This document shows, piece after piece, positions 38,969-49,148 of a stretch of 64,000 nt of DNA. A program made the translations under genes and the position numbers. A model generated the notes under the pieces. It worked only from the letters and a program-made list of their open reading frames with translations, made no database searches and had not been told where the DNA came from. Within the stretch, counting starts at the first letter, position 1; each line of letters begins with the position of its first letter. This stretch comes from Actinobacillus capsulatus DSM 19761 (GTDB taxonomy: Bacteria; Pseudomonadota; Gammaproteobacteria; Enterobacterales; Pasteurellaceae), in NCBI RefSeq assembly GCF_000374285.1, contig NZ_KB893937.1:1-64000 (forward strand), written 5' to 3'.

Positions 38969-40057
38969 TTATTTAGTTCCTTTAATAAACTGTACGCCGG
39001 TATCTGGGAAGTCGGTAAATACACCGGTTGCCCCTGCTTTATTTAATAAAGCATCGTACATTTGATTTACATCGGTAAAGAATTCCGGAAGCGCATCTTT
39101 ACGTACAGTGTAAGGGTGCAATTCCATGTTGGTTTTCGCAATATCTTTTACCATTGGAGTGTATTTGATATCACCTAGTTTTGAGTTTTTATCATCAACC
39201 AACATATACCAACCCGGACCTACACCATCGGCATATTTAGCTACTTCAGTCATAGCACCGTCTTTAAACATCCAGTCGTAGTTATAGTTCACCCATTTGC
39301 CCGAAGCATCTTTTTCTTCGGTTTCATGCCAATCGGTATAAGCGATTAATTGAACAAGTTTTACGTCCATACCAAGTTTTGGTAACAATTCAGTTTTAAT
39401 ACGTTTTAACTCGTTAAAATCGAAAGTTTGTAAATAAACTTTGTCCGATTTTTGGTCATAGCCGTATTTTTTCAGTACTTTTAAGGTCTCTAATGCAATG
39501 TCTTTGCCTTCTTGGTGATGTAACCAAGGTGCTTTGATTTCTGGGTAAATACCGATTTGTTTACCGGTTGATTTTTCTAAGCCTTGGATAAATTCGATTT
39601 CATCTTCGAAGGTGTGAATTCGGAAATGAGATTTCCACATTGGGAAACGATTTGGATAAACTTGTACTTGTTGGCCGTTTTCTGTTTTGAAGTTTTCCGT
39701 CATTTCAAGTGTTTGGATTTCTTTTAAGGTGAAATCAGCGACATAGAAACGACCGTCTTTACGCGCACGTTTCGGGAATTTCTTCGCTACATCAGTTAAA
39801 CCATCTAAGAAATGGTCATGAATAACAATTAAACGATTATCTTTCGTCATCGCAAGATCTTGTTCTAAATAATCTGCTTGTTGAGCAAAAGCGAGCGCTT
39901 TAGACTCAAGCGTATGTTCAGGTAGGTAGCCACTCGCTCCACGATGTGCAATGATTAATTTGTCTGACTGAGTTGATTTATCAGCGGCTTGCTGTGCGGT
40001 ACACCCGGTTAAAACTGCTGTTGCAAGTAAGCTCCTAGCTAATGTTTTCAATTTCAT
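38969..40057 (-). CDS. glpQ: Glycerophosphodiester phosphodiesterase (lipoprotein, protein D-like)
   Basis: Hydrolyses glycerophosphodiesters to glycerol-3-phosphate and an alcohol. 362 residues with a lipoprotein signal peptide (LATAVLTGC, lipidated Cys19), so it is envelope-anchored, as is H. influenzae protein D, which is surface-exposed and can supply choline. The GDPD catalytic set is present: IIAHRGASGYLPEHTLES and IVIHDHFLDGLTDV, with metal ligands EQDLAM and the later EIKAP. It is divergent from glpABC and shares its CRP-bearing control region. Confidence 0.95.
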   Translation of the reverse strand: MKLKTLARSLLATAVLTGCTAQQAADKSTQSDKLIIAHRGASGYLPEHTLESKALAFAQQADYLEQDLAMTKDNRLIVIHDHFLDGLTDVAKKFPKRARKDGRFYVADFTLKEIQTLEMTENFKTENGQQVQVYPNRFPMWKSHFRIHTFEDEIEFIQGLEKSTGKQIGIYPEIKAPWLHHQEGKDIALETLKVLKKYGYDQKSDKVYLQTFDFNELKRIKTELLPKLGMDVKLVQLIAYTDWHETEEKDASGKWVNYNYDWMFKDGAMTEVAKYADGVGPGWYMLVDDKNSKLGDIKYTPMVKDIAKTNMELHPYTVRKDALPEFFTDVNQMYDALLNKAGATGVFTDFPDTGVQFIKGTK

Positions 40058-40152
40058 TATTTTCTCCTTGATTAGCTTAAATGTTTGTTTATCAACAAAC
40101 CGCGCATAGCATAACCGAACAAAATGAATAGAAAAGCATATTTGTACAAATT

Positions 40153-40168
40153 TGTGATCTATTCCACA
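40153..40168. promoter_or_regulatory. CRP site 1 in the glpQ-glpA divergent region
   Basis: TGTGATCTATTCCACA matches TGTGA-N6-TCACA with one mismatch (C for T). It lies 96 bp from glpQ. Confidence 0.7.
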
Positions 40169-40193
40169 AAGAATTTAACAAATTTAAATTCTT

Positions 40194-40209
40194 TGTGAGC
40201 ATTATCACA
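40194..40209. promoter_or_regulatory. CRP site 2 in the glpQ-glpA divergent region
   Basis: TGTGAGCATTATCACA is a perfect CRP box, 112 bp before glpA. A GTTTGTT/AACAAAC palindrome at 40083-40100 could bind another regulator such as GlpR, though it does not match a known consensus. Confidence 0.85.
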
Positions 40210-40320
40210 TTTTTGATTTCTTTTATGCTCATTTGCTTGTTCCAAAACGCTCATTTTTATACAATAAATCTGTTTTTATTGTTTCGTTTCATTTCATTTA
40301 AAATGTGGGAGAGGTTGAGT

Positions 40321-42006
40321 ATGAACATTTCACCTCAAATATATCAAAATCTTGCAGATTTTTCGCCAATCAGTACAGATGTCATTATCATCGGCGGTGG
40401 TGCAACCGGTGCGGGGATTGCAAGAGACTGTGCGCTCCGAGGTTTAAAATGCGTATTGTTAGAGCGTAGAGACATCGCAACCGGTGCAACCGGTCGTAAT
40501 CACGGCTTGCTACATAGCGGGGCACGCTATGCGGTAAATGATAGAGAATCGGCTGAAGAATGTATTAAGGAAAATCTCATCCTCAAACAGATCGCGCGCC
40601 ATTGTGTAGATGACACAAAAGGGCTTTTCATTACCCTACCGGAAGATGATCTTAATTATCAGAAAAACTTTATCCAAGCCTGTACCGATTCGGGTATAGA
40701 AGCGGTCGAAATTGAGCCGGACCTTGCAAAATATATGGAGCCGTCTGTTAACCCTTCGCTAGTCGGTGCAGTGGTTGTGCCGGATGGTTCGATTGACCCG
40801 TTCCGTTTAACCGCTTCCAATATGTTGGATGCGACGGAGAACGGTGCAAAAGTGTTTACTTACTGTGAAGTAACCGGTTTGATTCGCGAAGGTGGCACTG
40901 TTATCGGTGTTAATGTGTTTGATCATCGAAACCAAGTCAAACGCCAATTTTTTGCGCCAATCGTGGTGAATGCCGGCGGAATCTGGGGGCAGGGTATTGC
41001 CGAATATGCCGATCTCAAAATCAAAATGTTCCCAGCGAAGGGTTCGTTACTGGTAATGGGACACCGCATTAACAATATGGTGATCAACCGTTGCCGTAAA
41101 CCGGCAAATGCCGATATTTTGGTGCCGGGCGATACCATTTGTGTTATCGGTACAACGTCTGACCGTATTCCTTATGATCAAATTGACAATATGGTGGTTA
41201 CTCCGGAAGAAGTGGATGTGTTATTCCGTGAAGGGGAGAAACTTGCACCAAGTTTACGTCATACCCGTGTGTTACGTGCTTATGCGGGGGTTCGTCCATT
41301 GGTGGCAACGGACGATGATCCATCCGGTCGTAATGTTAGCCGTGGTATTGTCTTGCTGGATCACGCAGAACGTGACGGTTTAGACGGTTTTATTACAATT
41401 ACCGGCGGTAAATTGATGACTTATCGTTTGATGGCGGAATGGGCAACCGATTTGGTTTGCAAAAAATTGAATAAATCCGACCGCTTGTGTAGCACGGCGG
41501 AACGTCCGCTTCCGGGTTCAAATGAAAGCCGTGAAGAAACTAGTAAAAAAATTATTTCATTGCCGAATACGATTCGCCATTCTGCGGTTTATCGTCATGG
41601 TTCTAGAGCATTGCGTTTACTTGAAACCGAGCGTTTAGATAAAACTTTAGTGTGTGAATGTGAAGCGGTAACTGCCGGTGAAGTTCGCTATGCGGTTGAT
41701 GAACTCAATGTGAATAATTTGGTGGATTTACGCCGCCGTACTCGTGTCGGTATGGGAACTTGCCAAGCGGAACTTTGTGCTTGTCGTGCTGCAGGGCTGA
41801 TGAGTCGTTTTAAAGTGGCGACACCAAAAGAATCAACCACCCAATTAGCCTCATTTATGGAAGAGCGCTGGCGTGGAATTCAACCGATTGCATGGGGGGA
41901 TGCAATGCGGGAAGCGGAATTTACCAGCTGGATTTACTATAGTTTACTCGGGCTGAATGATGTACCGATGGATGAAGAGCAGGGAGTGAATGGCAATGAA
42001 TTTTGA
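40321..42006 (+). CDS. glpA: Anaerobic glycerol-3-phosphate dehydrogenase subunit A
   Basis: FAD-containing catalytic subunit that oxidises glycerol-3-phosphate to DHAP in anaerobic respiration. 561 residues from ATG 40321 (GGGAGAGG 7 nt upstream); a longer frame from 40195 overlaps the CRP site and is rejected. The FAD motif [22 protein letters not shown] is near the N-terminus. The C-terminal BFD-like [2Fe-2S] domain has [11 protein letters not shown] and [14 protein letters not shown]. glpB overlaps its end by 11 bases. Confidence 0.96.
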   Translation: MNISPQIYQNLADFSPISTDVIIIGGGATGAGIARDCALRGLKCVLLERRDIATGATGRNHGLLHSGARYAVNDRESAEECIKENLILKQIARHCVDDTKGLFITLPEDDLNYQKNFIQACTDSGIEAVEIEPDLAKYMEPSVNPSLVGAVVVPDGSIDPFRLTASNMLDATENGAKVFTYCEVTGLIREGGTVIGVNVFDHRNQVKRQFFAPIVVNAGGIWGQGIAEYADLKIKMFPAKGSLLVMGHRINNMVINRCRKPANADILVPGDTICVIGTTSDRIPYDQIDNMVVTPEEVDVLFREGEKLAPSLRHTRVLRAYAGVRPLVATDDDPSGRNVSRGIVLLDHAERDGLDGFITITGGKLMTYRLMAEWATDLVCKKLNKSDRLCSTAERPLPGSNESREETSKKIISLPNTIRHSAVYRHGSRALRLLETERLDKTLVCECEAVTAGEVRYAVDELNVNNLVDLRRRTRVGMGTCQAELCACRAAGLMSRFKVATPKESTTQLASFMEERWRGIQPIAWGDAMREAEFTSWIYYSLLGLNDVPMDEEQGVNGNEF

Positions 42007-43282
42007 TGTAGTGATTATCGGGGGCGGACTTGCCGGTTTAACTTGCGGGATTGCCCTTCAAGAGCAAGGAAAACGTTGTGCGATTATTAATAACGGACAA
42101 GCGGCAATTGATTTTTCTTCTGGTTCCATGGATTTACTTTCTCGCTTACCAAGCGGTCAAAAAGTGCAAAACATTTACCAATCGCTTGATGAGTTAACAG
42201 CTCAAGCACCGGAGCATCCGTATAGCATTCTCGGCAAAGATCAAGTATTGGCAAAAGCACAACAATTTGAACAATTAGCGAGAGCATTAAATTTACATTT
42301 AGAAGGCTCAACAGCAGGAAATCACGAACGAGTTACCCCGTTAGGTGGACTTCGTGCAACTTGGTTATCACCGAATAGCGTACCGACAGTAAAACATTTA
42401 ACCGCCTTAGCGGAGAAACAGGTCGCTATTTTAGGAATTGAAGGCTATCACGATTTTCAGCCGCAATTATTGGCGGATAATTTAAAACAGCATAACCAGT
42501 TTGCTGATTATGAGTTTACAATCGGTTATTTGAATATTCCAGAGTTGGACTATTTACGTCAAAATTCACGTGAGTTCCGTAGTGTCAATATTGCCCAATT
42601 GTTAGAGCATAAATTATCTTTCCAAGATCTGGTACAAGAAATTAAACAAGCAGCGGGTAGTGCGAAAGCGGTATTTTTACCGGCTTGTTTCGGTTTGGAT
42701 AACCAAGATTTCTTCAATAGCTTACAACAAGCAACCGGTTTGGCATTATTCGAATTACCGACGTTACCGCCGTCTTTATTGGGTATTCGTCAGCATCGCC
42801 AATTATGTTCATGCTTTGAGCAGTTAGGCGGCATGATGATGAATGGCGACCGAGCGGTGAGAGCGGAGTTTGAAGGTGATAAGGTCGTACGTATTTTTAC
42901 TACGTCACATCAAGAAGAACCGATTAGTGCAAATCACTTTGTATTGGCTGCCGGCAGTTTCTTCAGTAATGGCTTAGTGGCGGAATTTGAGCGTGTGACA
43001 GAACCGGTGTTTGATTTGGATATTTGCGGTTGCAAAAATTTTGACAGTTCCGACCGCTTTACTTGGACAAATAACCGCTTTGCGGCACCTCAACCTTACC
43101 AATCTGCTGGTGTGGTGATTAACTCGGCTTGCCAAGTGCAAAAAAACGGTGCAGTTATGCCAAATTTATATGCGGTGGGAAATGTCATTGGTGGTTTCCA
43201 AGGCATTGAGCAAGGTTGTGGTTCGGGTGTTGCTGTGGTAACGGCATTAACCGTTGCAGAACAAATCGGAGGTATAAAATGA
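41996..43282 (+). CDS. glpB: Anaerobic glycerol-3-phosphate dehydrogenase subunit B
   Basis: Second flavin subunit of the GlpABC complex, linking GlpA to the membrane quinone pool. 428 residues from ATG 41996, starting [21 protein letters not shown] (Rossmann FAD/FMN motif). ATG 41990 would add MA but is only 3 nt from the AGGGAG ribosome binding site, so 41996 (9 nt) is preferred. The C-terminus has [19 protein letters not shown]. Overlaps with both glpA and glpC indicate translational coupling. Confidence 0.94.
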   Translation: MNFDVVIIGGGLAGLTCGIALQEQGKRCAIINNGQAAIDFSSGSMDLLSRLPSGQKVQNIYQSLDELTAQAPEHPYSILGKDQVLAKAQQFEQLARALNLHLEGSTAGNHERVTPLGGLRATWLSPNSVPTVKHLTALAEKQVAILGIEGYHDFQPQLLADNLKQHNQFADYEFTIGYLNIPELDYLRQNSREFRSVNIAQLLEHKLSFQDLVQEIKQAAGSAKAVFLPACFGLDNQDFFNSLQQATGLALFELPTLPPSLLGIRQHRQLCSCFEQLGGMMMNGDRAVRAEFEGDKVVRIFTTSHQEEPISANHFVLAAGSFFSNGLVAEFERVTEPVFDLDICGCKNFDSSDRFTWTNNRFAAPQPYQSAGVVINSACQVQKNGAVMPNLYAVGNVIGGFQGIEQGCGSGVAVVTALTVAEQIGGIK

Positions 43283-44553
43283 ATATCCAACAATTGATTG
43301 AAAATGCACGTCAAGGCGCACAATCTCCGGTTGTTCATCAACATTTTGACCCAAGTTTTGAAAGCTGTTTGAAATGTACCGCTTGTACGGCGGTATGTCC
43401 GGTTTCACGTAATAATCCGTTTTATCCGGGACCAAAACAATCCGGTCCGGACGGTGAGCGTTTACGCCTGAAAAGCCCAGATTTCTATGATGAAGCCTTG
43501 AAATATTGTACGAACTGTAAACGTTGTGAAATTGCTTGCCCGTCAGATGTAAAAATTGGCGATATTATCGTACGTGCAAGAAATCGTCATGTTGAGCGTC
43601 AAAATAAACCATTGATTCATAAATTGCGTGATGCGGTATTAAGTAATACCGATATTATGGGGACGATGAATACCCCGTTTGCGCCGATTGTGAATACGAT
43701 TACCGGTTTAAAAGCGACTCGTTTCTTGTTAGAGAAAACCTTAAAAGTCAGCCAACACCGTACCTTACCGAAATATTCATTCGGTTCGTTCCGTAATTGG
43801 TATATGAAAAAAGAAGCGAAACGCCAGGCGCAATTCAAAGAGCAAGTCGCTTATTACCACGGTTGTTATGTGAACTATAATAATCCGCAGTTAGGTAAAG
43901 AAGTGATCGATGTGATGAATGCACTGGATATCGGAGTGGTTTTGCTTGAAAAAGAAAAATGTTGCGGTTTGCCGTTAATGGTGAACGGTTTTCCTGAAAG
44001 AGCAAAAAAACAGGCGGAATTTAACCTGAAATATCTTGAAAAAACCGTGGATAAACAGTTAGAAGTGATTGGTACTTCCTCAAGCTGTACGGCAAATATT
44101 AAAGAAGAGTACAGCCACGTACTCGGTATGCCGAATACCAAAGTGAAATCGCATATTGATATCGTGACACGCCACTTGTATAAATTACAAAAAGCCGGCA
44201 GAAAATTACCGCTTAAACCGATGCGTTTACGTGTTGCTTATCATACTGCTTGTCATGTGGAAAAAGCCGGTTGGGCACCTTATACGTTGGAATTGTTAAA
44301 ACAAATTCCGGAGTTAGACGTAGTAATGTTGCCGTCGCAATGTTGCGGTATTGCAGGGACTTACGGTTTTAAAGCGGAAAACTACGAAACGTCACAAGCG
44401 ATCGGACGCACGCTGTTTGAACATATCAACGAGGGCGGTTTTGATTATGTGATTTCAGAGTGTGAAACCTGTAAATGGCAGATTGATATGTCGAGCAATG
44501 TCACTTGCTTACATCCAATCACTTTATTATCAATGGCATTGAATAAACGCTAA
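43279..44553 (+). CDS. glpC: Anaerobic glycerol-3-phosphate dehydrogenase subunit C
   Basis: Membrane-associated iron-sulfur subunit passing electrons from GlpAB to menaquinone. 424 residues. Two [4Fe-4S] ferredoxin motifs ([13 protein letters not shown] near residue 32, [13 protein letters not shown] near 82) are followed by two CCG domains ([23 protein letters not shown]) with [11 protein letters not shown] 43279 overlaps the glpB stop as ATGA, with GGAGG 5 nt upstream. Last gene of the glpABC operon. Confidence 0.96.
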   Translation: MNIQQLIENARQGAQSPVVHQHFDPSFESCLKCTACTAVCPVSRNNPFYPGPKQSGPDGERLRLKSPDFYDEALKYCTNCKRCEIACPSDVKIGDIIVRARNRHVERQNKPLIHKLRDAVLSNTDIMGTMNTPFAPIVNTITGLKATRFLLEKTLKVSQHRTLPKYSFGSFRNWYMKKEAKRQAQFKEQVAYYHGCYVNYNNPQLGKEVIDVMNALDIGVVLLEKEKCCGLPLMVNGFPERAKKQAEFNLKYLEKTVDKQLEVIGTSSSCTANIKEEYSHVLGMPNTKVKSHIDIVTRHLYKLQKAGRKLPLKPMRLRVAYHTACHVEKAGWAPYTLELLKQIPELDVVMLPSQCCGIAGTYGFKAENYETSQAIGRTLFEHINEGGFDYVISECETCKWQIDMSSNVTCLHPITLLSMALNKR

Positions 44554-44608
44554 TTGTTGCTTGACATTGGCAATCAAAAGTCGCAAAATTTGCAACAATT
44601 TTTTAATA

Positions 44609-44727
44609 ATCTTCAGGGCAGGGTGAAATTCCCGATCGGCGGTAAAGTCCGCGAGCCGAACGAAAAAGGTTTGGCAGGAACTGGTGAGATTCCGGTACCG
44701 ACAGTATAGTCTGGATGGAAGAAGATG
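44609..44727 (+). promoter_or_regulatory. FMN riboswitch (RFN element)
   Basis: All conserved RFN blocks appear in order: CTTCAGGGCAGGGTGAAATT, CCCGATCGGCGGTAAAGTCC, GCGAGCC, GGTTTGGCAGGA, ACTGGTGAGATTCCGGTACC, GACAGTATAGTCTGGATGG and a closing GAAGAAGATG. FMN binding should favour the terminator at 44767-44802 and shut down ribDEBAH. The remainder of the 309-bp gap between glpC and ribD holds only this element and its terminator. Confidence 0.96.
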
Positions 44728-44766
44728 AAATAACCGTGTAAGCGGTAGTTTTTCCTATCTTTTTTA

Positions 44767-44802
44767 CAAGCCTTGAGATCGAAAGATTTCAAGGCTTTTT
44801 TC
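44767..44802 (+). terminator. Riboswitch-controlled terminator before ribD
   Basis: CAAGCCTTGA and TCAAGGCTT with a short loop are followed by a T-run. It lies 40 nt after the RFN element, so it is the expression platform. Confidence 0.85.
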
Positions 44803-44862
44803 ATCATTAGGGTAAACACGCCTGTAATGTGTTTTCCTCTGCCCTCAAATAGTTTCAAAACA

Positions 44863-45957
44863 ATGACTGATTTAGACTATATGCGCCGTGCTATTGCACT
44901 GGCAAAACAAGGTTTAGGCTGGACGAATCCCAATCCGCTTGTCGGTTGTGTAATTGTCAAAAACGGTGAAATCGTTGCCGAAGGTTACCATGAAAAGATC
45001 GGCGGTTGGCATGCGGAGCGTAATGCCATTTTACATTGTAAGGAAGATCTTTTCGGGGCGACTGCTTATGTAACACTTGAGCCTTGTTGTCATCACGGAC
45101 GCACGCCACCTTGTTCGGATTTATTAATTGAAAGAGGCATTAAAAAAGTGTTTATCGGTTCAAGTGATCCAAATCCGTTAGTAGCAGGGCAAGGTGCAAG
45201 TCAGTTACGCCAAGCCGGTGTGGAAGTGGTGGAAGGTTTACTCAAAGAAGAATGTGATGCGTTAAACCCGATTTTTTTCCACTATATTCAGACTAAACGC
45301 CCGTATGTGCTGATGAAATATGCCATGACGGCAGACGGAAAAATTGCAACCAGTAGCGGCGAATCTAAATGGATTACCGGTGAATTGGCAAGAGCAAGAG
45401 TGCAACAAACTCGCCATCAATATAGTGCGATTATGGTTGGAGTGGATACGGTGCTTGCTGATAATCCAATGCTGAATAGCCGAATGCCGAATGCGAAACA
45501 ACCTGTTCGGATTGTCTGTGATAGCCAATTACGTACACCGTTGGATTGCCAGTTAGTGCAAACAGCGAAAGAATATCGCACCGTGATTGCAACCGTTAGT
45601 GACGATTTGCAAAAAATTGAACAATTTAGACCGCTTGGCGTAGAAGTATTAGTGTGTAAAGCACGAAACAAGCGGGTAGATTTGCAAGATCTTTTGCAAA
45701 AGCTCGGTGAAATGCAGATCGACAGCCTCTTATTGGAAGGCGGTTCAAGTTTAAATTTTAGTGCGTTAGAAAGTGGCATTGTGAATCGAGTACATTGTTA
45801 TATTGCGCCTAAATTAGTCGGTGGTAAACAAGCGAAAACCCCAATCGGCGGTGAGGGAATTCAACAAATCGACCAAGCGGTTAAATTAATACTGAAATCA
45901 ACCGAACTCATCGGCGAAGATATTTTGTTGGATTATGTAGTCATCTCCCATCTTTAA
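44863..45957 (+). CDS. ribD: Bifunctional riboflavin deaminase/reductase RibD (RibG)
   Basis: Deaminates and then reduces the pyrimidine intermediate made from GTP in riboflavin synthesis. 364 residues from ATG 44863 (MTDLDYMRRAIALA); the longer frame from 44773 runs through the terminator and is rejected. The N-terminal cytidine-deaminase-type zinc site is HAERNAI...TLEPCCHHGRTPPC. The C-terminal RibD reductase domain has KYAMTADGKIATSSGESKWIT. There is no good Shine-Dalgarno before ATG. First gene of the ribDEBAH operon under FMN control. Confidence 0.95.
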   Translation: MTDLDYMRRAIALAKQGLGWTNPNPLVGCVIVKNGEIVAEGYHEKIGGWHAERNAILHCKEDLFGATAYVTLEPCCHHGRTPPCSDLLIERGIKKVFIGSSDPNPLVAGQGASQLRQAGVEVVEGLLKEECDALNPIFFHYIQTKRPYVLMKYAMTADGKIATSSGESKWITGELARARVQQTRHQYSAIMVGVDTVLADNPMLNSRMPNAKQPVRIVCDSQLRTPLDCQLVQTAKEYRTVIATVSDDLQKIEQFRPLGVEVLVCKARNKRVDLQDLLQKLGEMQIDSLLLEGGSSLNFSALESGIVNRVHCYIAPKLVGGKQAKTPIGGEGIQQIDQAVKLILKSTELIGEDILLDYVVISHL

Positions 45958-46047
45958 CAAAGAGGGGCAGGGGGAGATTTGATACAGTGTTGAAATTTAC
46001 AAAGCCTTCTACTTTGGTGTTTTTTAAATCTCCCCTATCCCCTCTTT
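45958..46047. repeat. Long inverted repeat between ribD and ribE
   Basis: AAAGAGGGG-CA-GGGGAGATTT (45958-45980) pairs with AAATCTCCCC-TA-TCCCCTCTTT (46025-46047) across a 44-nt loop. A further AAAAGAGGGGGATC copy follows at 46050-46063. It resembles a small mobile or palindromic intergenic repeat; the riboflavin operon must be read through it. Confidence 0.6.
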
Positions 46048-46080
46048 ACAAAAGAGGGGGATCAATAATGAGGAAATTAT

Positions 46081-46728
46081 ATGTTCACAGGTATTATTGA
46101 AGAAGTCGGTAAAATTGCTCAAATTCATAAACAAGGTGAGTTTGCGGTAGTGACGATTAATGCGACAAAGGTATTACAAGATGTTCATTTAGGCGACAGT
46201 ATTGCCGTAAACGGCGTATGTTTAACTGTAACGTCTTTTTCAAGTAATCAATTTACCGCCGATGTAATGTCGGAAACGTTAAAACGTACTTCATTAGGCG
46301 AATTAAAACCGAATAGTCCGGTTAATTTGGAACGAGCGATGGCGGCAAATGGACGTTTTGGCGGACATATTGTTTCGGGTCATATTGATGGCACCGGTGA
46401 AATTTCGGAAATCACGCCAGCACATAATTCGACATGGTATCGGATTAAAACTTCGCCAAAGTTAATGCATTATATTATCGAAAAAGGTTCGATTACCATT
46501 GATGGTATTAGCCTTACCGTAGTGGATATCGATGATGAAAGCTTCCGTGTGTCGATTATTCCGCATACGATCAAAGAAACCAATTTAGGCTCGAAAAAAA
46601 TCGGCAGCATTGTCAATTTAGAGAATGATATTGTCGGAAAATATATCGAACAGTTTTTATTGAAAAAGTCGGCGGATGAGCCGCAAAGTAATCTTAGTTT
46701 AGACTTTTTAAAGCAGGTAGGATTTTAA
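46081..46728 (+). CDS. ribE: Riboflavin synthase, alpha subunit
   Basis: Dismutates two 6,7-dimethyl-8-ribityllumazine molecules to riboflavin. 215 residues made of two similar lumazine-binding repeats: MFTGIIEEVG...NGVCLTVTS in the first and GGHIVSGHIDGTGEI...DGISLTVVD in the second. GAGGAAATTAT precedes ATG. Called ribB in the older A. pleuropneumoniae ribGBAH naming. Second gene of the operon. Confidence 0.96.
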   Translation: MFTGIIEEVGKIAQIHKQGEFAVVTINATKVLQDVHLGDSIAVNGVCLTVTSFSSNQFTADVMSETLKRTSLGELKPNSPVNLERAMAANGRFGGHIVSGHIDGTGEISEITPAHNSTWYRIKTSPKLMHYIIEKGSITIDGISLTVVDIDDESFRVSIIPHTIKETNLGSKKIGSIVNLENDIVGKYIEQFLLKKSADEPQSNLSLDFLKQVGF

Positions 46729-46783
46729 AATACACACGTAGTGTGTTTCTGCCGACAAAAAATATATATTTTAGGAAAAGAAG

Positions 46784-47989
46784 ATGACAGATTTCCAATT
46801 TTCAACAGTAGGAGAGGCGATTGAAGCAATTCGTCAAGGTAAAATCATTTTAGTCAGCGATGATGAAGATCGTGAAAATGAAGGTGATTTTATTTGTGCG
46901 GCAGAATTTGCTACACCGGAAAATATCAATTTTATGGCAACTTACGGCAAAGGTTTAATTTGCACACCGGTTTCAGCGGAAATTGCTAAAAAGTTAAATT
47001 TCCATCCGATGGTGGCAGTCAATGAAGATAACCATGAAACGGCGTTTACGGTATCGGTGGATCATATTGACACAGGAACGGGCATTTCTGCTTTTGAACG
47101 TTCAATTACCGCAATGAAAATTGTAGATGATAATGCGAAAGCAAGTGATTTTCGCCGTCCGGGGCATATGTTCCCATTAATCGCAAAAGATGGCGGCGTG
47201 TTAGTACGTAATGGTCATACCGAAGCAACTGTGGATTTAGCTCGTTTAGCAGGATTAAAACACGCCGGTTTATGTTGTGAAATTATGGCGGATGACGGCA
47301 CAATGATGAGAATGCCGGAGTTACAAAAATTTGCCGTAGAACACAATATGCCGTTTATTACGATTCAACAATTACAAGAATACCGTCGTAAACACGATAG
47401 CCTAGTTAAACAAGTTTCTGTGGTAAAAATGCCGACCAAATACGGTGAATTTATGGCGCATAGTTTTGTTGAAGTGATTTCAGGTAAAGAACATGTTGCG
47501 TTAGTTAAAGGTGATTTAATGGATGGTGAGCAAGTGTTGGCGCGAATTCATTCGGAATGTTTAACCGGTGATGCTTTCGGTTCTCAACGTTGTGACTGCG
47601 GTCAGCAATTTGCGGCGGCAATGACGCAAATTGAGAAAGAGGGCAGAGGCGTTATTCTGTATTTACGTCAAGAAGGGCGTGGTATCGGTCTAATTAATAA
47701 GTTACGTGCTTACGAACTGCAAGATAAGGGAATGGATACCGTTGAAGCGAACGTTGCTTTAGGTTTTAAAGAAGACGAGCGTGAGTATTATATCGGTGCA
47801 CAAATGTTCCAACAGTTAGGTGTAAAATCTATCCGTTTATTAACTAATAATCCAGCAAAAATTGAAGGTTTAAAAGAGCAGGGGTTAAATATCGTTGCAC
47901 GTGAGCCGATTATTGTAGAACCAAACAAAAATGACATTGATTACCTAAAAGTAAAACAGGTAAAAATGGGGCATATGTTTAACTTCTAA
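46784..47989 (+). CDS. ribBA: Bifunctional 3,4-dihydroxy-2-butanone-4-phosphate synthase / GTP cyclohydrolase II
   Basis: Supplies both precursors of riboflavin. 401 residues. The N-terminal DHBP synthase domain (about 1-205) has [17 protein letters not shown] and [13 protein letters not shown]. The C-terminal cyclohydrolase II domain has [20 protein letters not shown] (zinc Cys) and [17 protein letters not shown]. Both sets of key residues look intact. AGGAAAAGAAG precedes ATG. Called ribA in the older A. pleuropneumoniae naming. Confidence 0.96.
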   Translation: MTDFQFSTVGEAIEAIRQGKIILVSDDEDRENEGDFICAAEFATPENINFMATYGKGLICTPVSAEIAKKLNFHPMVAVNEDNHETAFTVSVDHIDTGTGISAFERSITAMKIVDDNAKASDFRRPGHMFPLIAKDGGVLVRNGHTEATVDLARLAGLKHAGLCCEIMADDGTMMRMPELQKFAVEHNMPFITIQQLQEYRRKHDSLVKQVSVVKMPTKYGEFMAHSFVEVISGKEHVALVKGDLMDGEQVLARIHSECLTGDAFGSQRCDCGQQFAAAMTQIEKEGRGVILYLRQEGRGIGLINKLRAYELQDKGMDTVEANVALGFKEDEREYYIGAQMFQQLGVKSIRLLTNNPAKIEGLKEQGLNIVAREPIIVEPNKNDIDYLKVKQVKMGHMFNF

Positions 47990-48099
47990 CTTTAACAACC
48001 GTATGTAGTGTTAGGGATGCAAGCGTTGCGTCCCTACTATAAAATGATACAAGCGGTCACTTTTTTATAAAATTTTGCATATTTCAAGAGGACAAAAAA

Positions 48100-48561
48100 A
48101 TGGCAAAGATTACAGGTAACTTAGTTGCGACAGGTTTAAAATTCGGTATCGTAACTGCACGTTTCAACGATTTTATCAACGATAAATTATTAAGCGGTGC
48201 AATTGATACGTTAGTGCGTCACGGTGCCGATGAAAATGATATTGATACGGCATGGGTACCGGGTGCATTTGAAATTCCACTTGTAGCGAAAAAAATGGCA
48301 ACAAGCGGTAAATATGATGCGGTAATCTGCTTAGGTACAGTAATTCGTGGTTCAACAACTCACTATGATTACGTATGTAATGAAGCGGCAAAAGGTATCG
48401 GTGCAGTTGCATTAGAAACCGGCGTACCGGTAATTTTCGGTGTATTAACCACAGAAAATATTGAACAAGCAATCGAACGTGCGGGCACGAAAGCGGGCAA
48501 CAAAGGTTCAGAGTGTGCATTAGGCGCAATCGAAATGGTAAACGTATTAAAAGCGATCTAA
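48100..48561 (+). CDS. ribH: 6,7-dimethyl-8-ribityllumazine synthase
   Basis: Condenses the pyrimidine and butanone precursors to lumazine, forming 60-mer or pentameric shells. 153 residues, standard length. [32 protein letters not shown] and [15 protein letters not shown] are the family motifs, the last with the catalytic His. AAGAGGACA precedes ATG. A 110-bp gap from ribBA has no terminator of note. Last gene of the operon, closed by an uptake-signal pair. Confidence 0.96.
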   Translation: MAKITGNLVATGLKFGIVTARFNDFINDKLLSGAIDTLVRHGADENDIDTAWVPGAFEIPLVAKKMATSGKYDAVICLGTVIRGSTTHYDYVCNEAAKGIGAVALETGVPVIFGVLTTENIEQAIERAGTKAGNKGSECALGAIEMVNVLKAI

Positions 48562-48585
48562 TTTTTCGTTTGACGTGCTAAAAAC

Positions 48586-48639
48586 AAGCGGTCGTTTTTG
48601 ACTGAAATTTTGCAAATTTCCCGTTAAAAACGACCGCTT
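48586..48639. terminator. Inverted uptake-signal pair between ribH and greB
   Basis: AAGCGGTCGTTTTT (48586-48599) and AAAAACGACCGCTT (48626-48639) are exact complements (14 bp). It sits between convergent genes. Confidence 0.65.
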
Positions 48640-48650
48640 ATATTTTATGT

Positions 48651-49139
48651 CTAGTAAAGACCTTCTTTCTCGTACCAGATTTTGTTGATATATAGCAAGC
48701 TTTTGCCAAGTGGCGTATCCACCTTAATTTCATCATCCACTTCCTTACCGATTAACGCTCGGGCTACCGGCGAATCAATGGAAATCCAATTCTTAGCCGG
48801 ATCAAATTCATCACAACCGACAATCCGATATTGCTTAGTTTCACCTTGCTCATTTTCAAGCTCAACCCAAGCGCCAAAAAACACTTTGCCTTCTTGTTTC
48901 GGATGATAATCCACGATTTGTAACACTTCTAAACGTTTGGATAAAAAACGAACTCGGTGATCAATTTCACGTAACCGGCGTTTACCATAAATATATTCGG
49001 CATTCTCGCTTCGATCACCTAAAGCTGCGGCTTCCGATACCGCTTGCGTTACTTTCGGGCGTTCATCTTTCCACAAGAATTTAAGTTCTTGATCTAAGAG
49101 TTGCCACCCGCCACGTGTAATATAATTTGATTTTGCCAC
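48651..49139 (-). CDS. greB: Transcription elongation factor GreB
   Basis: Stimulates cleavage of backtracked RNA in RNA polymerase through a coiled-coil inserted in the secondary channel. 162 residues: N-terminal coiled coil with the acidic tip (LGDRSENAEYIYGKRRL) and C-terminal FKBP-like domain (VFFGAWVELENEQGE...IDSPVARALIGK). The YIYGKRRLREIDRR-type segment distinguishes GreB from GreA. It ends the kdsD-greB unit (9-bp gap). Confidence 0.94.
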   Translation of the reverse strand: MAKSNYITRGGWQLLDQELKFLWKDERPKVTQAVSEAAALGDRSENAEYIYGKRRLREIDHRVRFLSKRLEVLQIVDYHPKQEGKVFFGAWVELENEQGETKQYRIVGCDEFDPAKNWISIDSPVARALIGKEVDDEIKVDTPLGKSLLYINKIWYEKEGLY

Positions 49140-49148
49140 AAAAGCTCC

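Noticed and set aside
40083-40100. GTTTGTT/AACAAAC palindrome as a GlpR operator
   Set aside because: It does not fit the known GlpR consensus well enough, and I cannot assign a regulator.
40195-40320. Extended glpA start
   Set aside because: The extension overlaps a perfect CRP site and is a hydrophobic non-homologous peptide. ATG 40321 has a strong ribosome binding site.
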